From: Paramecium tetraurelia
Taxonomy: Eukaryota; Ciliophora; Oligohymenophorea; Peniculida; Parameciidae
Assembly (NCBI RefSeq): GCF_000165425.1
Contig: NW_001799333.1
Span: 1-64,000 of the forward strand
Direction: 5' to 3'
Length of the DNA stretch: 64,000 bases
In this document: in pieces, positions 11,369 through 22,929 of the stretch
How the letters are laid out: each line of letters starts with the position of its first letter
Position numbering within the stretch: the stretch's first letter is position 1
Notes under the pieces: generated by a model
Database searches by the model: none
What the model saw: the letters and a program-made list of their open reading frames with translations, nothing else
Told to the model about the DNA's origin: nothing
Position numbers and translations under genes: made by a program

Positions 11369-12297
11369 ATGAATATGTAATGTACATTAAACAACGAGAT
11401 TCTCCGTTGCTAAACGCCTTCAACGGATGAAACAAATTATGATATAATAGAATAGCAATACTATTTGACTTAAATAATTGAATTAATATTTGTGGAGAAC
11501 TACACATATAAAGAATTGTAAAAGTACTTTACTTACACATTCTAATATATAGAATAATATGATTTCTTTTATGATTAGATCTCCAAATCTGTTAGGATTT
11601 ACATGGAAGTATAGAATAAGTTTTAAACTAGAAAATTGTTTACCATATAAAGTAATTTTCTTTTATTACAAAACCTATTGATATCAAGCATCTCAAAGAT
11701 TATGTCTCTATAATCAAAGAGTTGGAAAAATCCTTTAAGGTTACGTAATTAAAGCATAAAGAATTGTAAGAACTAGTGAAATCATTTTCACACAAAGAAA
11801 AAAAATGTTAATCAATTCATTGTTTCAGACTTATGAAATTTTCTTTTACAAATATCGTTTTGAAGAATAAAGAAGTAAATGTAAGAATCTGATGTAAAAT
11901 ATAGGACTTTTTGACTTCATTGAAATAAGTTTTAGATAAAAGGTTTTATTCATAAACTTTAAAATATTCTAAAACAAAGGATCGATTATAGTTATTTATA
12001 TAGCTCATAAATGAAAAATAATAGGATTGCTTAAGTTCTTTTGAAGATACTAAAAAATGGAGATCTTCTTTTAGAGTAAATAAAAACAACAATGAAGATG
12101 ATTTTGTAATTGTTGAAAGTAGTTCTGGGACTCGAAAAAAAGTTTAATAAGAAAGTAATGTAAAACTTAATGAATATAAATAATTTGAATAAAACCTAGA
12201 AAAATATTTCTAGTCTAAAGCAGATATAGAAAAAATGGAAATAAATGTTTCTTAGGAGTGGGTAAATCGATTAAAACAAAAAACCAAAAAAAAATGA
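11369..12297 (+). CDS. Hypothetical protein, helical
   Basis: About 290 residues after removing introns 11609-11631 (23 nt) and 11881-11904 (24 nt). The middle reads SVRIYMEKIVYHIKQF, then LKDYVSIIKELEKSF. A helical region follows and the C-terminus is lysine-rich (NRLKQKTKKK). The order of beta-like and helical segments faintly recalls sorting-nexin-type proteins, but I see no PX signature. No membrane segment or signal peptide. The start is the first ATG of the open frame. Function unknown. Confidence 0.6.
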
Positions 12298-12475
12298 ATG
12301 TGCTTTAGATAAACATATTGTATATTTTTATTAAGAAATCTTTTGGATTAACGATGATCTGGATTGTTTATAACTAATAATTCATATTACATATATAACA
12401 AAAGATTTCTTATGATCTATTTTTCTATGTGTTAGAGTTTTTTTCATAAAATTAAATCTTTTATTAAATAATCAA

Positions 12476-12789
12476 ATGGCAAGAGGTACACCAGCAATAG
12501 GTAAAAGACATTAAAAGACTCACACTTTCTGCAAGAGATGTGGCAGATAAACATTCCACATTTAAAAAAATAGATGCGCATCATGTGGATATCCAGCTGC
12601 AAGATTGAGACTTTGTATTAATGAATAAATACAATATTAGACAGCGGGTGGGGAGAAAAGGTTGCTAGACGTAGATCAACCGGAACAGGAAGAATGAGAT
12701 ATTTGAAATCGATTGCCAGAAGAGCAAAGAATGGTTTTAGAGCAGGAACTTAAGCATAACCAAAAGTTAAAAATACACAGAAAAAGTGA
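12476..12789 (+). CDS. RPL37: Ribosomal protein L37 (eL37)
   Basis: Zinc-finger protein of the large ribosomal subunit. The N-terminus [11 protein letters not shown] and the Cys pairs CKRCG and CASCG form the C4 zinc site. After a 26-nt intron (12615-12640) the conserved [10 protein letters not shown] and FKNGFREG-like block follows (NGFRAGTQ). Total about 95 residues, the family's usual size. The start is the conserved Met. It lies 178 bp after the preceding gene. Confidence 0.97.
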
Positions 12790-12999
12790 TTCATCAGGCT
12801 ATTATTACAAAATAGTACATTAAATTTTCACACAATCCTTCATCACTATATTATCATTACGTAATAAATTAGCATTTATTTGTATAAAAATGCGAATCAA
12901 CTTTTCAAATTCATTTTAATCTTTTTTCTGACTTATTGCTCTTCAATTTATTAGCATTCTTATTCCTACATTCTATCTGTCTAATATTCAGCTATAATT

Positions 13000-13557
13000 T
13001 CAAGCCTAAAATAATAAAAGAAATAAATGTTACAATTCATCTTCATTGCAATCATCATCTAAAATTGAAATAATTTTGATTTTCTTTATTAAACTGGTAA
13101 TGGATTTTAAAACCATGCTGATTTGATCTTGCCAGTCCTGAGATATAAATATCCTCGGTTTTTAATTGATATCTTTTGAAATAGAGATTTTGAATCCATA
13201 TCCATGGAAAGGAGTTAATACATTTGGTTCGATGTTGATTGTATTAACATTTTTGTACACATTAGAGAAATCATCAAACTTATATTAAGTTAAAAATCCG
13301 CTATTTAATTCAAGAGTCGTGTCTTGCTTTTAACTATTTAAATGGATTTCTATGCTATTTCTTTTCAAAATTAATTAAATTGCTTCCTTTTGATTAAAAT
13401 CGTTTAAGTATTCCGAGATTTCTGAATCAACCTCCAACACATCTAGGTGTCTTCTGTTTTCCATGTATTTTCTTATCAATTCCATTTGTTAAACTTCATC
13501 CAACTGTATGATTGGGCATTCGATAGTAAAAAATGAATCTTTAAAAAAAACAATCAT
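13000..13557 (-). CDS. Hypothetical protein, 185 aa
   Basis: Single-exon minus-strand gene. The frame is uninterrupted from ATG (13555-13557) to TGA (13000-13002) with normal use of TAA as glutamine. It begins MIVFFKDSFFTIECPIIQL and includes an acidic patch near the C-terminus (ILDDDCNEDELQ). It looks soluble, with mixed alpha and beta content and no signal peptide. No family recognised. Confidence 0.6.
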
Positions 13558-13663
13558 TTTAAATTTTTGTATGACTCTTAATTAGGAAATCGTGTAATAA
13601 ACTTAAATCTCTATTCGTTTAATTTATTTTTTAAAAGGCTTTAAACTTGTATATAATTATAGA

Positions 13664-14071
13664 ATGTTTAATTCAAAGACTAATTTGTCCAAAGATGCGT
13701 TGAGCTTTTAAAGTTTAATCTATAGATCAGGGGACAATGTTTAAGGCATCTTATAGTGAATAGAATTGGTGTGGACTTATTCAAATGAAGTAGAGTTGAA
13801 ATAACAAAAAAAAGAGGGCTTTTTAGTATCAACATCCTCAAACTATTCATAGTTGCTTAATAATAAAATTCCTAATATTTTTTAAATTACAATATACCTT
13901 CATTTGAAAAGTAGCAATGTAAATTCTAATCAATAGAATGGCATGTTTTAAGTGCCCTTAAAAATTATTCTGTTTATTTAATTACATAATTCATTTATAA
14001 ATATTATAGTTTATGTAAAATAACATTAGAAATCAAATAATATTTATTTCTTAGCATATCAATTCATTTGA
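13664..14071 (+). pseudogene. ORF with one in-frame TGA
   Basis: From ATG 13664 a frame of 135 codons ends at TGA 14069-14071 and carries one TGA at 13757-13759. The parts on either side look protein-like before (NLSKDALSFQSLIYRSGD) and after (VWTYSNEVELKQQKKEG). No intron with normal ends and length removes the stop while holding the frame. Either a relic or chance. The rest of 13558-14335 holds nothing I can support. Confidence 0.25.
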
Positions 14072-14335
14072 GTAGATTAAATATCAATAGAAAAAAGTAC
14101 GATTTCCCATAAAAATGAAACAAGAACTAGTTTTTATATTTATATAAAAGTCAAAGTTCAGTGCTGTTATGCATATCCTATCTTTCTAAACTATCTAAAC
14201 AACAAAAATCGCTAATCCTAGGATGAGCTTAAATAAAAGATAAATAATGGAAGAATATAAAATAAATACAGCAATTCTATATAGTTAATATTTTCAGAAA
14301 AATTTATTAAATAGATAAATTTAAAGGTAAATAAA

Positions 14336-17237
14336 ATGAATTAATATTTTGAAGAAACATAATTATGTCTAAATTATTAGAATCCCTATTCCTAAACAAT
14401 ATCCAAACCTTAATATATATTTAGGTAACCATCCTCTATTCAAAATTATCAGAAAGATATATATCTTAATAGAAAACTATAAACACTATTAACAGATTGG
14501 GAATATAACATGATGATTTTTTAATCAGCTTTGTGTTCAACTCACCCAAAGTTATCTAAATTTATTCAGATTATTAAATATACGCTAAATAATTGTAGAG
14601 TATTTGAGTGCATTGCCTAAAATTTTATCATTTATTCAAAATCCTTCATAATTACTACTAGTGAACTTATGGCATTTATTTAATTACAATCTAAAATATC
14701 GTTAAATGGATATATAGCAATTTGAAAAAGAACTTGTACCAAAACTTTAATTCAAAGCTTCCTCAAGAATTAGTATTGAAAAAGTTTTACAAAATATATT
14801 CAAATTCTTTGATCTAAACAATGAAGGGTATTGGAAGAAGCAAGACTTTTTGAAAGCAATTCCAAAAGCAGATGTTACCATTCCAGATTAAGAAGTATAA
14901 AGTTATAATAGTATTAGTTTGGATAATAGCTTTGGATAAATTACTCTGTTGATGAAGAAGTATATTATAAAGATTTTATCAATAAAGTGGTTGGTAAACA
15001 ATAAATGGAAGAATAGGCAGATTCAAGAATTGTATAAACAGGAAGTCCATTAGAATAGTTAAGATTAAAATTACAATAGAAAGGGGCATTAGGCATTTTG
15101 AACTTAGCGATTTGCTTGCCAAATTAGGTATTAATTATTTAATGGTGAGTATATGAGTACTTCAAACTTGATTAATTAAATTAAGAGTCAATATTTGAAT
15201 CAATCAAGATAAGGAGTAGTTTCTTATGTATTTTCCACATTTGAATTGTGAGAAATCAGTCCACAATAATTGATCAATAGATTTAAATGCTGATCGACAT
15301 CCTGAAAATAAAATATTAAATAGATCTCCTAATGATGTAAGAGAAGATTTTTTATCTGGATTGAGTGTATATCTTCAACTTAGAAGAATTAGAATGTTAA
15401 CCATATAAGATTTTTTTGATTTCTATTCATATTTTGGATTTTATGTGGCCAATAACGAGATCTTTAAGACTATATTAGCCTAGGTTTTGGATCTAAATTA
15501 ACTTTAATAATAATTTCCCTAATATGGCACTCCACCAAAAAGTGTAAAATAGTAATAATTAAATGATTCTCCAGAATAATAGAACTTAATTGATAATTCT
15601 AAAAATTATGTAATAGTTGAATTTTTCACCTTCTAAAGATATACCTGTAAAATCTTATCAATAACAGTATTTACAATAAAAGGAACGATAATCTGTTTCA
15701 AAATCGGTTAAATCTCATTAATTTAACACATCATAAATATCATCTACATCTAGATAGGTTAATTTAATAGTATATTGATATCAAGAGGAGAAAGTGGGTT
15801 CACATCATTTTATAGAGTGAGTAAGATCTAAGATGCTGACATGATGGGATGTTAAATTTAACAAAATTTATAAAAGCTATTAGAGATCATAAAATAGAAG
15901 TTACAGATCCTGAAATTACTAGATTTATAGGGTTTCAAGTTTGTATTAAGAGGTGAAATGCCATAACAAAGAACTCAATTAATCAAATAACTATTTGAAA
16001 ATTATCAAACAAACGATTATGTGACATTATCAACTTTAAGAAATAAATTTCATCTTTAGGTACCACCTAGATATAAAAAATGGTAACAAAAGCGATGTGG
16101 AAATCATGTAAGACTTTTTTGAACCATTACAATAGTTATAAAATATCAATGGAGGATTTGGTCATGAAAATATTACAAAAGAAGAACTATTAGAATTCTT
16201 TAGTAATTATAGTGCTTCAATACCTGATGAAAAATATTTCGAGTAGATAATTGTGAATGTCTTCAGATTGCTATAAGATGAAAGTAAGAATCATCAAGCT
16301 GGTAGTAAACAAGTTTTTTTTAATCAGATCATAAAAGAAGTTATTTATAAGATCATCATAGTTATGTTTTACAAAGAGGAATTGTTTCTGCAAACGCACC
16401 ATTTGGAACATTTACCCAACAAGAATAATTAGCTTAATCAAGACCTTATGTTGGTTATAATTAACCAGCATCATTTAATATATTTAAACCATTGGATGAT
16501 GTCAAAAAAAAAAGGCTAATCAAAATGGATCTCAAATTTAATAAATTCCACTTTCCTAATCTTAGATTTCATTATAATCTCAGTAATAATATGAAAATCA
16601 AAAAAAAAAAGTTGGATGGTGCTAACATTTTGAGAAACAAAATCTCTTAAAGAGGATTAAGAGGTTTAATAAATATTTAGTATAGATTTTAGTTGTATGA
16701 TAAATCTCATTTGAATGCTCTATCATATTAGGAATGGAAGAATTGCTTTAAGTAATGGAGATTGGAAGTTAGTGATTAAATTTTAGATGAAGTTTTCTAA
16801 TAATTTTAAACAAATGGAATGATGAACTATAGAGGATTCGTTAAATAGATGTAAGGTACAATGAGTTTAAGGAAGTTTAACTCTGTCCAAGAAGCTTTTG
16901 AATCTCTTCCTAAGGCTACCATTGATATAGTTAAACGTAATTTAAGTTTCAGGATTTATAGAATAATTCAATGCAAAAGATCATCCTGATGCTAGAGCCA
17001 ACAGAAAAAGGGAGGATGATGTGTTATGTGAATTTATTGACACTTATGAATAATATCATATTGTTTATGTAAGAGGTTTTTTTATATTCTTAGACAGGTG
17101 GAGATTATGTCAAAAATTCCAATATAACTTTTGAAGAGGTTATTGGATATCACTATAATTTAAATTTGTTGTTTAAAGATGATATTTAATTTTAATAGTA
17201 TGTTTAATCGGTGTGGAATTTAAGGAGGTAATTCTGA
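14336..17237 (+). CDS. EF-hand protein, calcyphosine-like repeats
   Basis: Large multi-exon gene; several 20-25-nt introns are clear (for example GTATAAAG to TAG near 14897 and GTAAGAGG to TAG near 17070), but not every exon join is certain. EF-hand-like segments recur: KFFDLNNEGYWKKQDFLKAI, then FTKFIKAIRDHKIEVTDPEI, ENITKEELLEFFSNYSASIP and TFEEVIGYHYNLNLLFKDD. The pattern of an F-x-Y-Y-x-S-x-I-x-D-D element followed by a Trp-containing helix (YVQSVWNLRR) matches calcyphosine-type ciliary EF-hand proteins. A Ca2+-sensing role in cilia or cortex is inferred. Some loops lack the full set of Asp ligands. The C-terminus is certain; the start is the first ATG of the open region. Confidence 0.7.
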
Positions 17238-17326
17238 TTTTAATATAAATGAATATATCATAATATAATCACACAGAACTAATTAGATGTATTTAATATA
17301 TTTTTGATATATATTATTTATTTTGA

Positions 17327-18610
17327 TCAACTTAATAGCCATAATTTAATTGTTTGGTCTACTGAACATGTGGCGAATATAAATTTATTTATTTCACATT
17401 TTAATATGAATTTGTCATGAGCATTTTCTATTTTCTTTTTTTGTTTCTATTCTTTCAAGTTCCAAACCTACATCAATATGGAATAAATACTCTAATAGTC
17501 TTGTCATCAGATACTGAAAGCATATGAACTCCATCTGGATGAAAAGAGACTCCATTGACCCAATTATCATGGCCAGATAATGTAAACAGATTCGTTCCTA
17601 AAATAGTATTCCAAATTTTAATTTCCTTGTCTCTTGACACTGAAACTAATAAGTTAATCGTTTAAATATTTTGCTGTTATTGTTGAGTAAGTATTTGCTT
17701 AGCCCCATGTTCTGGGATATACTTGACTTATTCAACTACATGTTCATGTCCACTCAATTAATGTAAAACTTATCCACTATCTATCACCCAAATATAAATC
17801 ATTTAATCTTAAGAACAGGAGGCTATTTGTTTTTCATCATTGCTAAATACAGCACATCTGACCCATTCTTAATGTTCAGAGAATGTTTTCTTGCAAAATC
17901 CTGTTGCCACTTCCCATAATTTGATATTTTTATCTCTGCTGGCGCTCAATATGAAGTCTCCATGGTCAGAAAATTACACTGTTGATACACTATGTTCGTG
18001 ACCTATGAGTGTTTTTACACACGTATGATTTTTCAATTCCCATATTTTTATTGATAAATCCTTATTATCAAATGTAATTATACACTACTAGCACTACAAA
18101 TGTACTTTCCAGTAGGATCAAATGCCAAACAATTTACATTACTTGTATGTCCTTTTAAGGTTTTTTCGAAATGACCACTTTCGTAATCCCATAATTTAAT
18201 ACTGCCATCATCGCTTGCTGAACCAAGAATTTAGTATTAAGGATGAAAAGCCACACAATTCACTCCTGCTCTATGTCCTTCTAATTTAAATTTCTCAATC
18301 GGTGTTAATCTTTATTCATCATCAGCTATATCTTAACTTTATTTGTTGTACATTTATTAAATTGTATTTTGCCAGCTTAAGCTTATGCTAATTATTCATT
18401 CAATTGTTCTACTTGCTATTCCAAAGTTATTACTCTTTTTGACAACCTTACAATAGAATTCCATTTTTTTTCCAATAAATCAGCTTCGATTTATCCATCC
18501 TTAACAGCAGCTTCAGTTTTAAACAATTGTGCACTCTATTGATAGCTTATCAATAAATATTGATGTATTGCCTAATTTAATTCATCCCTTTGTCTAGCAG
18601 TCAACACCAT
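17327..18610 (-). CDS. PAFAH1B1: LIS1 dynein regulator, WD40
   Basis: Dynein-binding protein needed for nuclear and organelle positioning and, in ciliates, probably ciliary motility. The N-terminal LisH region [19 protein letters not shown] and the LLEKKW coiled-coil segment match metazoan LIS1 closely. Seven WD repeats follow, with GH and W[DN] dipeptides ([46 protein letters not shown]). Three introns are placed: 18326-18351 (26 nt), 18061-18083 (23 nt) and 17468-17490 (23 nt). The end reads [11 protein letters not shown]. About 400 residues, the usual length. It converges on the EF-hand gene with 89 bp between stops. Confidence 0.93.
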
Positions 18611-18891
18611 AATAATAATTAAATTAATAATAATTTCAAATGGGATTCATTTCCATTTGATTTCTATATAGGCATCTCAAACCTCCAACCAATTCTGATT
18701 AATTATTCAAAAACATAATAAATATACACCCAAAATGCTATAAAATCCATCTCACCACTTTTTTTAATAAATACTTATCAAGAATGTGACTTTCAGATCT
18801 CCTCTGATGTTAGATAACATTTGATTAATCTTAATAATATAAATTGGTTAATAATATATTGGATGGTATACATAATATATGATATTGTAAC

Positions 18892-19449
18892 TCATTCTTT
18901 CTTGCTTGCTTCTTCAAAGTTTTACCCTTACACTAATACAGGAATATCATCTTCATCTTTTTGATCAGCCTCAGCAATTTTTTCAACTTTTTCCTTAATA
19001 TTTTTTTAAATTGTGTACCTTAGACTAATTTTCTTTCATTAATTCTTAAAGAAGACCCATTTAGTTTGGACCAATATGATTCAAAATCTCTGGCATCAAC
19101 TCTGCAAACTTTTTAGTTTCTGGATTTCCAAAAATGGCAAATGTATTGCTTCCAATAGCTGCTTGGACTTCTGGTTTTGAAAAGTGAATAATTGTATTAT
19201 CATCTTTGAAAAAGTTGACTTCATCAATATTCCCTAATTGTTGTACTCCAAATTTCTTGATAACTTATTTAAGCTTCTTATCGTCATTTATCTATAATGA
19301 TTATTTCCATTACGTACTTAAGTTTAGTGAACATTTTTATGCTTTCTTCTGGCCAAAGTGCTGCCCATTTTTGTTTGTCCAAATTTTTCAGCTAATTTCT
19401 TTCTGTTCTCTTCAAGTTCTGCCTTGATTTATTCCTTATTGTTGGACAT
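18892..19449 (-). CDS. BTF3: Nascent polypeptide-associated complex beta (BTF3)
   Basis: Ribosome-associated chaperone subunit that pairs with NAC alpha. The ribosome-binding motif ARRKHKNVH corresponds to the family's RRKxK. The NAC domain continues DDKKLKQVIKKFGVQQLG, then EVNFFKDD, with IHFSKPEVQAA and NTFAIFGNPETK. Introns at 19292-19317 (26 nt) and 18994-19018 (25 nt, ending AAG) give about 168 residues. The tail is acidic. Confidence 0.95.
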
Positions 19450-19666
19450 TGTTTGTTTTTATTTAAATTTAAAGATTTAATTTTTTAATGACTCTCTATA
19501 TATACCCTCATTTATAATAACTATTTTATATATGCAATTATTATGCCTTGATTATTATTCATTATGTATTCTTCTACTCTTACAAACACAAAATCAAGTG
19601 AGTAATATTTATTAAACTTATATAATATAACTATACAATAACATTTTATTTTTTAATTATCATAAA

Positions 19667-20039
19667 ATGGCAACAGGTAATCTTAACAATTATGCATAGG
19701 TGGATAAATTCTTAGGTATAATGGTGGTACCTGCTACGCTATGTGTTAAGATGTATTTTCATGGTATAACCCATCAATCTAAATCTGTTGGAAGGGATGC
19801 GATTATGCTACTGGCAGAGTAAATGATCCTGTTTTGAGAAAAGAAGCTGAAGACATGTGCAAAAGATATACTGCTGAAGCCATGTGGACAAAAAAAGGAG
19901 AATTAGGTATCATAATTATTTGCAATTCAAATTTATAGATCACATCGAAGATTTAAGAATTCATGCTGATATGTTTCCAGAAAATCCAAGAAATATATAT
20001 AGAGCTTGTTTGGCTGGGGTTCGTAGATAAAAATATTGA
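19667..20039 (+). CDS. Small twin-CX3C protein
   Basis: About 105 residues from three exons (introns 19677-19699, 23 nt, and 19907-19938, 32 nt). CYAMC and CWKGC are separated by 13 residues, a twin CX3C arrangement typical of disulfide-linked helical hairpins of the mitochondrial intermembrane space such as small Tims. The rest, CDYATGRVNDPVLRKEA and HADMFPENPRNIYRACL, is well ordered and looks conserved, with relatively few low-complexity stretches. No signal peptide. A mitochondrial location is inferred only from the Cys pattern, and the sequence around it is not that of a known Tim. Confidence 0.7.
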
Positions 20040-20093
20040 ATCATTATAACAATATAAAAAATAATAATAGTATCATAAGATAAATAATAATTA

Positions 20094-20508
20094 ATGTTTT
20101 CTCATCAATCACTTAATTCCAAAGATAGTTTAGATGAATTTCTACCTATGTTTCACAACAAAGATAATAACAAAGCCATCTTGTATCAATAAGAATAGAA
20201 CATAATCAAATACTTAAAACAAATAGGCCTTGTCATGAAAACTGATCCACTAAAAAAATAACAAGAACACTTCTAGTAATATTTTATAATACTCTTTTAT
20301 TAGAAAATCGAAAATATTTGAAGTCTTCGTATCGAAAACTGAAAATGATGGTTCGGATGAAGAGGAAAGAATCTTATCAACCAATGAAGTAAGCCCCTCA
20401 GAAGTGAATCAAAATGAATTTTGCATTTTTAACAATCCACTAATTTAAAAAGGAAGGAAGCTAGAGTTAGAAAGAAAGCATTCGTTTGAGAACTTGGATC
20501 TTTAGTGA
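20094..20508 (+). CDS. Hypothetical protein, acidic
   Basis: Two exons over a 28-nt intron (20276-20303) encode about 128 residues. The first part is helical (EQNIIKYLKQIGLVMK), the second acidic and Ser-rich (KTENDGSDEEERILS), ending KHSFENLDLQ. No domain, signal peptide or membrane segment. It lies 54 bp after the twin-CX3C gene on the same strand. Confidence 0.55.
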
Positions 20509-20609
20509 AGCCTTATGACTCTTATATAATTAAATGCTTATACAATTTAGATATAATATCGTTTTATTATTATTTGATTTCAAAATAAGTTACTTGTAAC
20601 AATAATATA

Positions 20610-22215
20610 ATGGTTCAGCTAATTAAATTCAAATATCAGTCACATCCCTTCAGTTTTTAATTAACTATAGTATTGTTTCTAAACAATTTTATTAAAGAAC
20701 CCTATTTAAATCTTCCTTAGAAATCTATAAAATAGTTGCAAATATTCTAACAAAAAATAAAGAATTCTAATCTCTATCTCATATTAAGAAGAGTGACAGG
20801 CCTTTCAATATTCATATATCTACTTTCAATATTGTAAATGAAAATAAATTGATTAAATCAGTGAGTTTTATTGTTTAATAAGCAAAATTAATAATATTAT
20901 GCAGAAGGAATCCTTAACAGATAGTTATTTTTTCTTTTCATTTAGTTTTAACCATGATTTTAGTTAAACATCTAGTACTTATTACATAAACTGTATAAAT
21001 TTTATATATAAGGTTTCCAATATAATCAATATTTTAAATCATAAATTTAATGTAAATATTCTTTAATTAGAGACTAAGTTCAGAATAAAAATCTTCTTTT
21101 TATTCTTCATAATTCTTATTTTGTTACAAAGCAATTGGGAGTATGATCTTAAAAAAATTTAACCTCTATTCATTAGCTTTTAATAATTATTGAAGTAACA
21201 AAATTTTAAGAATTGACAACAAGTATTCAATTTGTCCAGAAATAGAAGCTGTATTTAAATTAACATAAGAACAGACTTCTGCATACTAGTTTCAGTTATT
21301 ATTGTTATTTGAATTTATTTCTGAGTTTTAGAAATCCTTAAATACTAATTACTTCCTCATAAATGTATTCTATTATATGAAGTCTAGTTAATCTATATAT
21401 TTGAGTTAAATTGCTTTAATGATTAGCAATTCTAAATAAAATATTCGAATAATATCTTTACTGATAAAGAAAAATCTGTATTTAAATTATAATAATTATT
21501 TGAATAGTTTTTACTCCCCTTTAATAAGATGTCTTTAGAGGTTTTACGTTTGCTGATCAATTGGTATGCAGTAATTTATTCATTACTCATATGAAATATA
21601 TAAAAATTAATATATAAAAAATTGATAATTAGAGGAATGTATAATTTAGATTCTTAAATTTCTAACATTTAAATTTAATCTATTCAGTTGTGTTCATAAT
21701 CATATGATTTTGTCTCAATTTCATCAAGATGAAATAGAACAAGATTCTGGAATTTTATTATCAAAGCATGTAATAATTGTCTAATATATTTTCTTTTTGG
21801 ATTTATATTCTATATTTAATTCTGAGCTACTATATAGTTCTTTGCATTACACGACTTTATATTTATAGAATTCAATTCATTTTATGAATTAAAGTTAAAT
21901 AACTTAGAAATTTTTCATTTCATACGTGGTTCATTATATTTTTTTTGTGGAGACTGGTTTTATTGATTTTATTATTTAAGAAACAATAATTTGTTTGAGA
22001 ATAGAAACAAAATTAAATACAAATATAATTTCAGTTATCCTCTGTGTTATGAGATTCTGAAAGTTGTTAGGTAGTGTTCATAGTTATTGCTATTATAATT
22101 TTAAAATTAGTTTGACATTCACTCTTTTCTTTTAACTATCTGGAATCAGATTAAGATTGTAGATTCTTATAAAATAGGGTTTCAGAAATGATAATAAATG
22201 TGAGTTATCTTTTTG
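20610..22215 (+). CDS. Putative membrane protein, structure uncertain
   Basis: Starts MVQLIKFKYQSHPFSFQ. A 28-nt intron (20834-20861, ending CAG) joins to a second exon with hydrophobic stretches (IKIFFLFFIILILLQ). A third coding block (IDNKYSICPEIEAVF, then FQLLLLFEFISEFQKSL) is reached only through a 16-nt gap near 21193, shorter than any other intron here. Beyond 21550 the reading frame is broken by TGA codons that I could not remove. The 3' limit is therefore approximate. It may be a multi-pass protein gene with unusual introns or a gene in decay. No family recognised. Confidence 0.4.
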
Positions 22216-22526
22216 AACTTTATCCTTAACTAGCGTGTGGAATATTATTGCTTACAAATCCTTTATACCTAACTATTATCATTCTTACAATGTTAAGTAT
22301 CATATTATTTTTGCCATAGATTAAGATTTGGTTAAATTATTATTATGTTGATCATGTATTTCATTTTGGAGATTTCAGTTAATAAAAAATAAGTTGAATT
22401 GAGAATGATAAAATGAAAAGTCGAAAGGTGGAGATTGGTTACTTTGATATTGGCAATTTGATGTTGGACAATGTGAACTTAGGATGTAAATGAATAAGGC
22501 ATTATTAAAATATATTTTGATTTTAT
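22216..22526. other. Intergenic
   Basis: AT-rich, no coding or RNA feature seen. Confidence 0.5.
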
Positions 22527-22910
22527 TCAAGCAACAATGCTGCAACCGGTAGCTTTAATTCTTGAATCTTATCCAGCTGGTATGTAGAATGAAACCTTAA
22601 CAGTTCTGGTTTAATCACCTTTCTAAACCTTACCATAAATGCTGTAGTTGAATCCAGAAACGACTTATGTATCGACTTATGTTGTCTATTTCCACACAAA
22701 ACCATTGAGTCCACATAGTTCTAAACACGTTAAACACAGTTCAATACCTTAAAATTCTTCTTTGGCCATGGCTGCAGCTCTTCTGTATTTCATAACATCG
22801 CTTTCTTATTTGTTTGAACTTGTATTTTTCTTACCAACTGCAGGGTCTTATTGATCTAATCTAGCTGAAATTGTAATCAAGAATAAGGTGAAAATAACCA
22901 ACTTAAGCAT
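22527..22910 (-). CDS. Secreted cystatin-like protein
   Basis: 127 residues without introns. The hydrophobic N-terminus MLKLVIFTLFLITISARL is a signal peptide. The body holds TQVVSGFNYSIYGKV, which fits the QxVxG protease-binding loop of cystatins followed by the typical N-Y-x-(L/I) strand, and VKVSFYIPA further on. Cysteines are ELCLTCLELC and one near the end. Cystatins inhibit papain-type cysteine proteases; that activity is inferred. The N-terminal region (MKYRRAAAMAKEEF) is compatible with the cystatin helix. The gene is head to head with the SulP transporter, 19 bp between start codons. Confidence 0.65.
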
Positions 22911-22929
22911 GTGTATGTTAATAATATTA

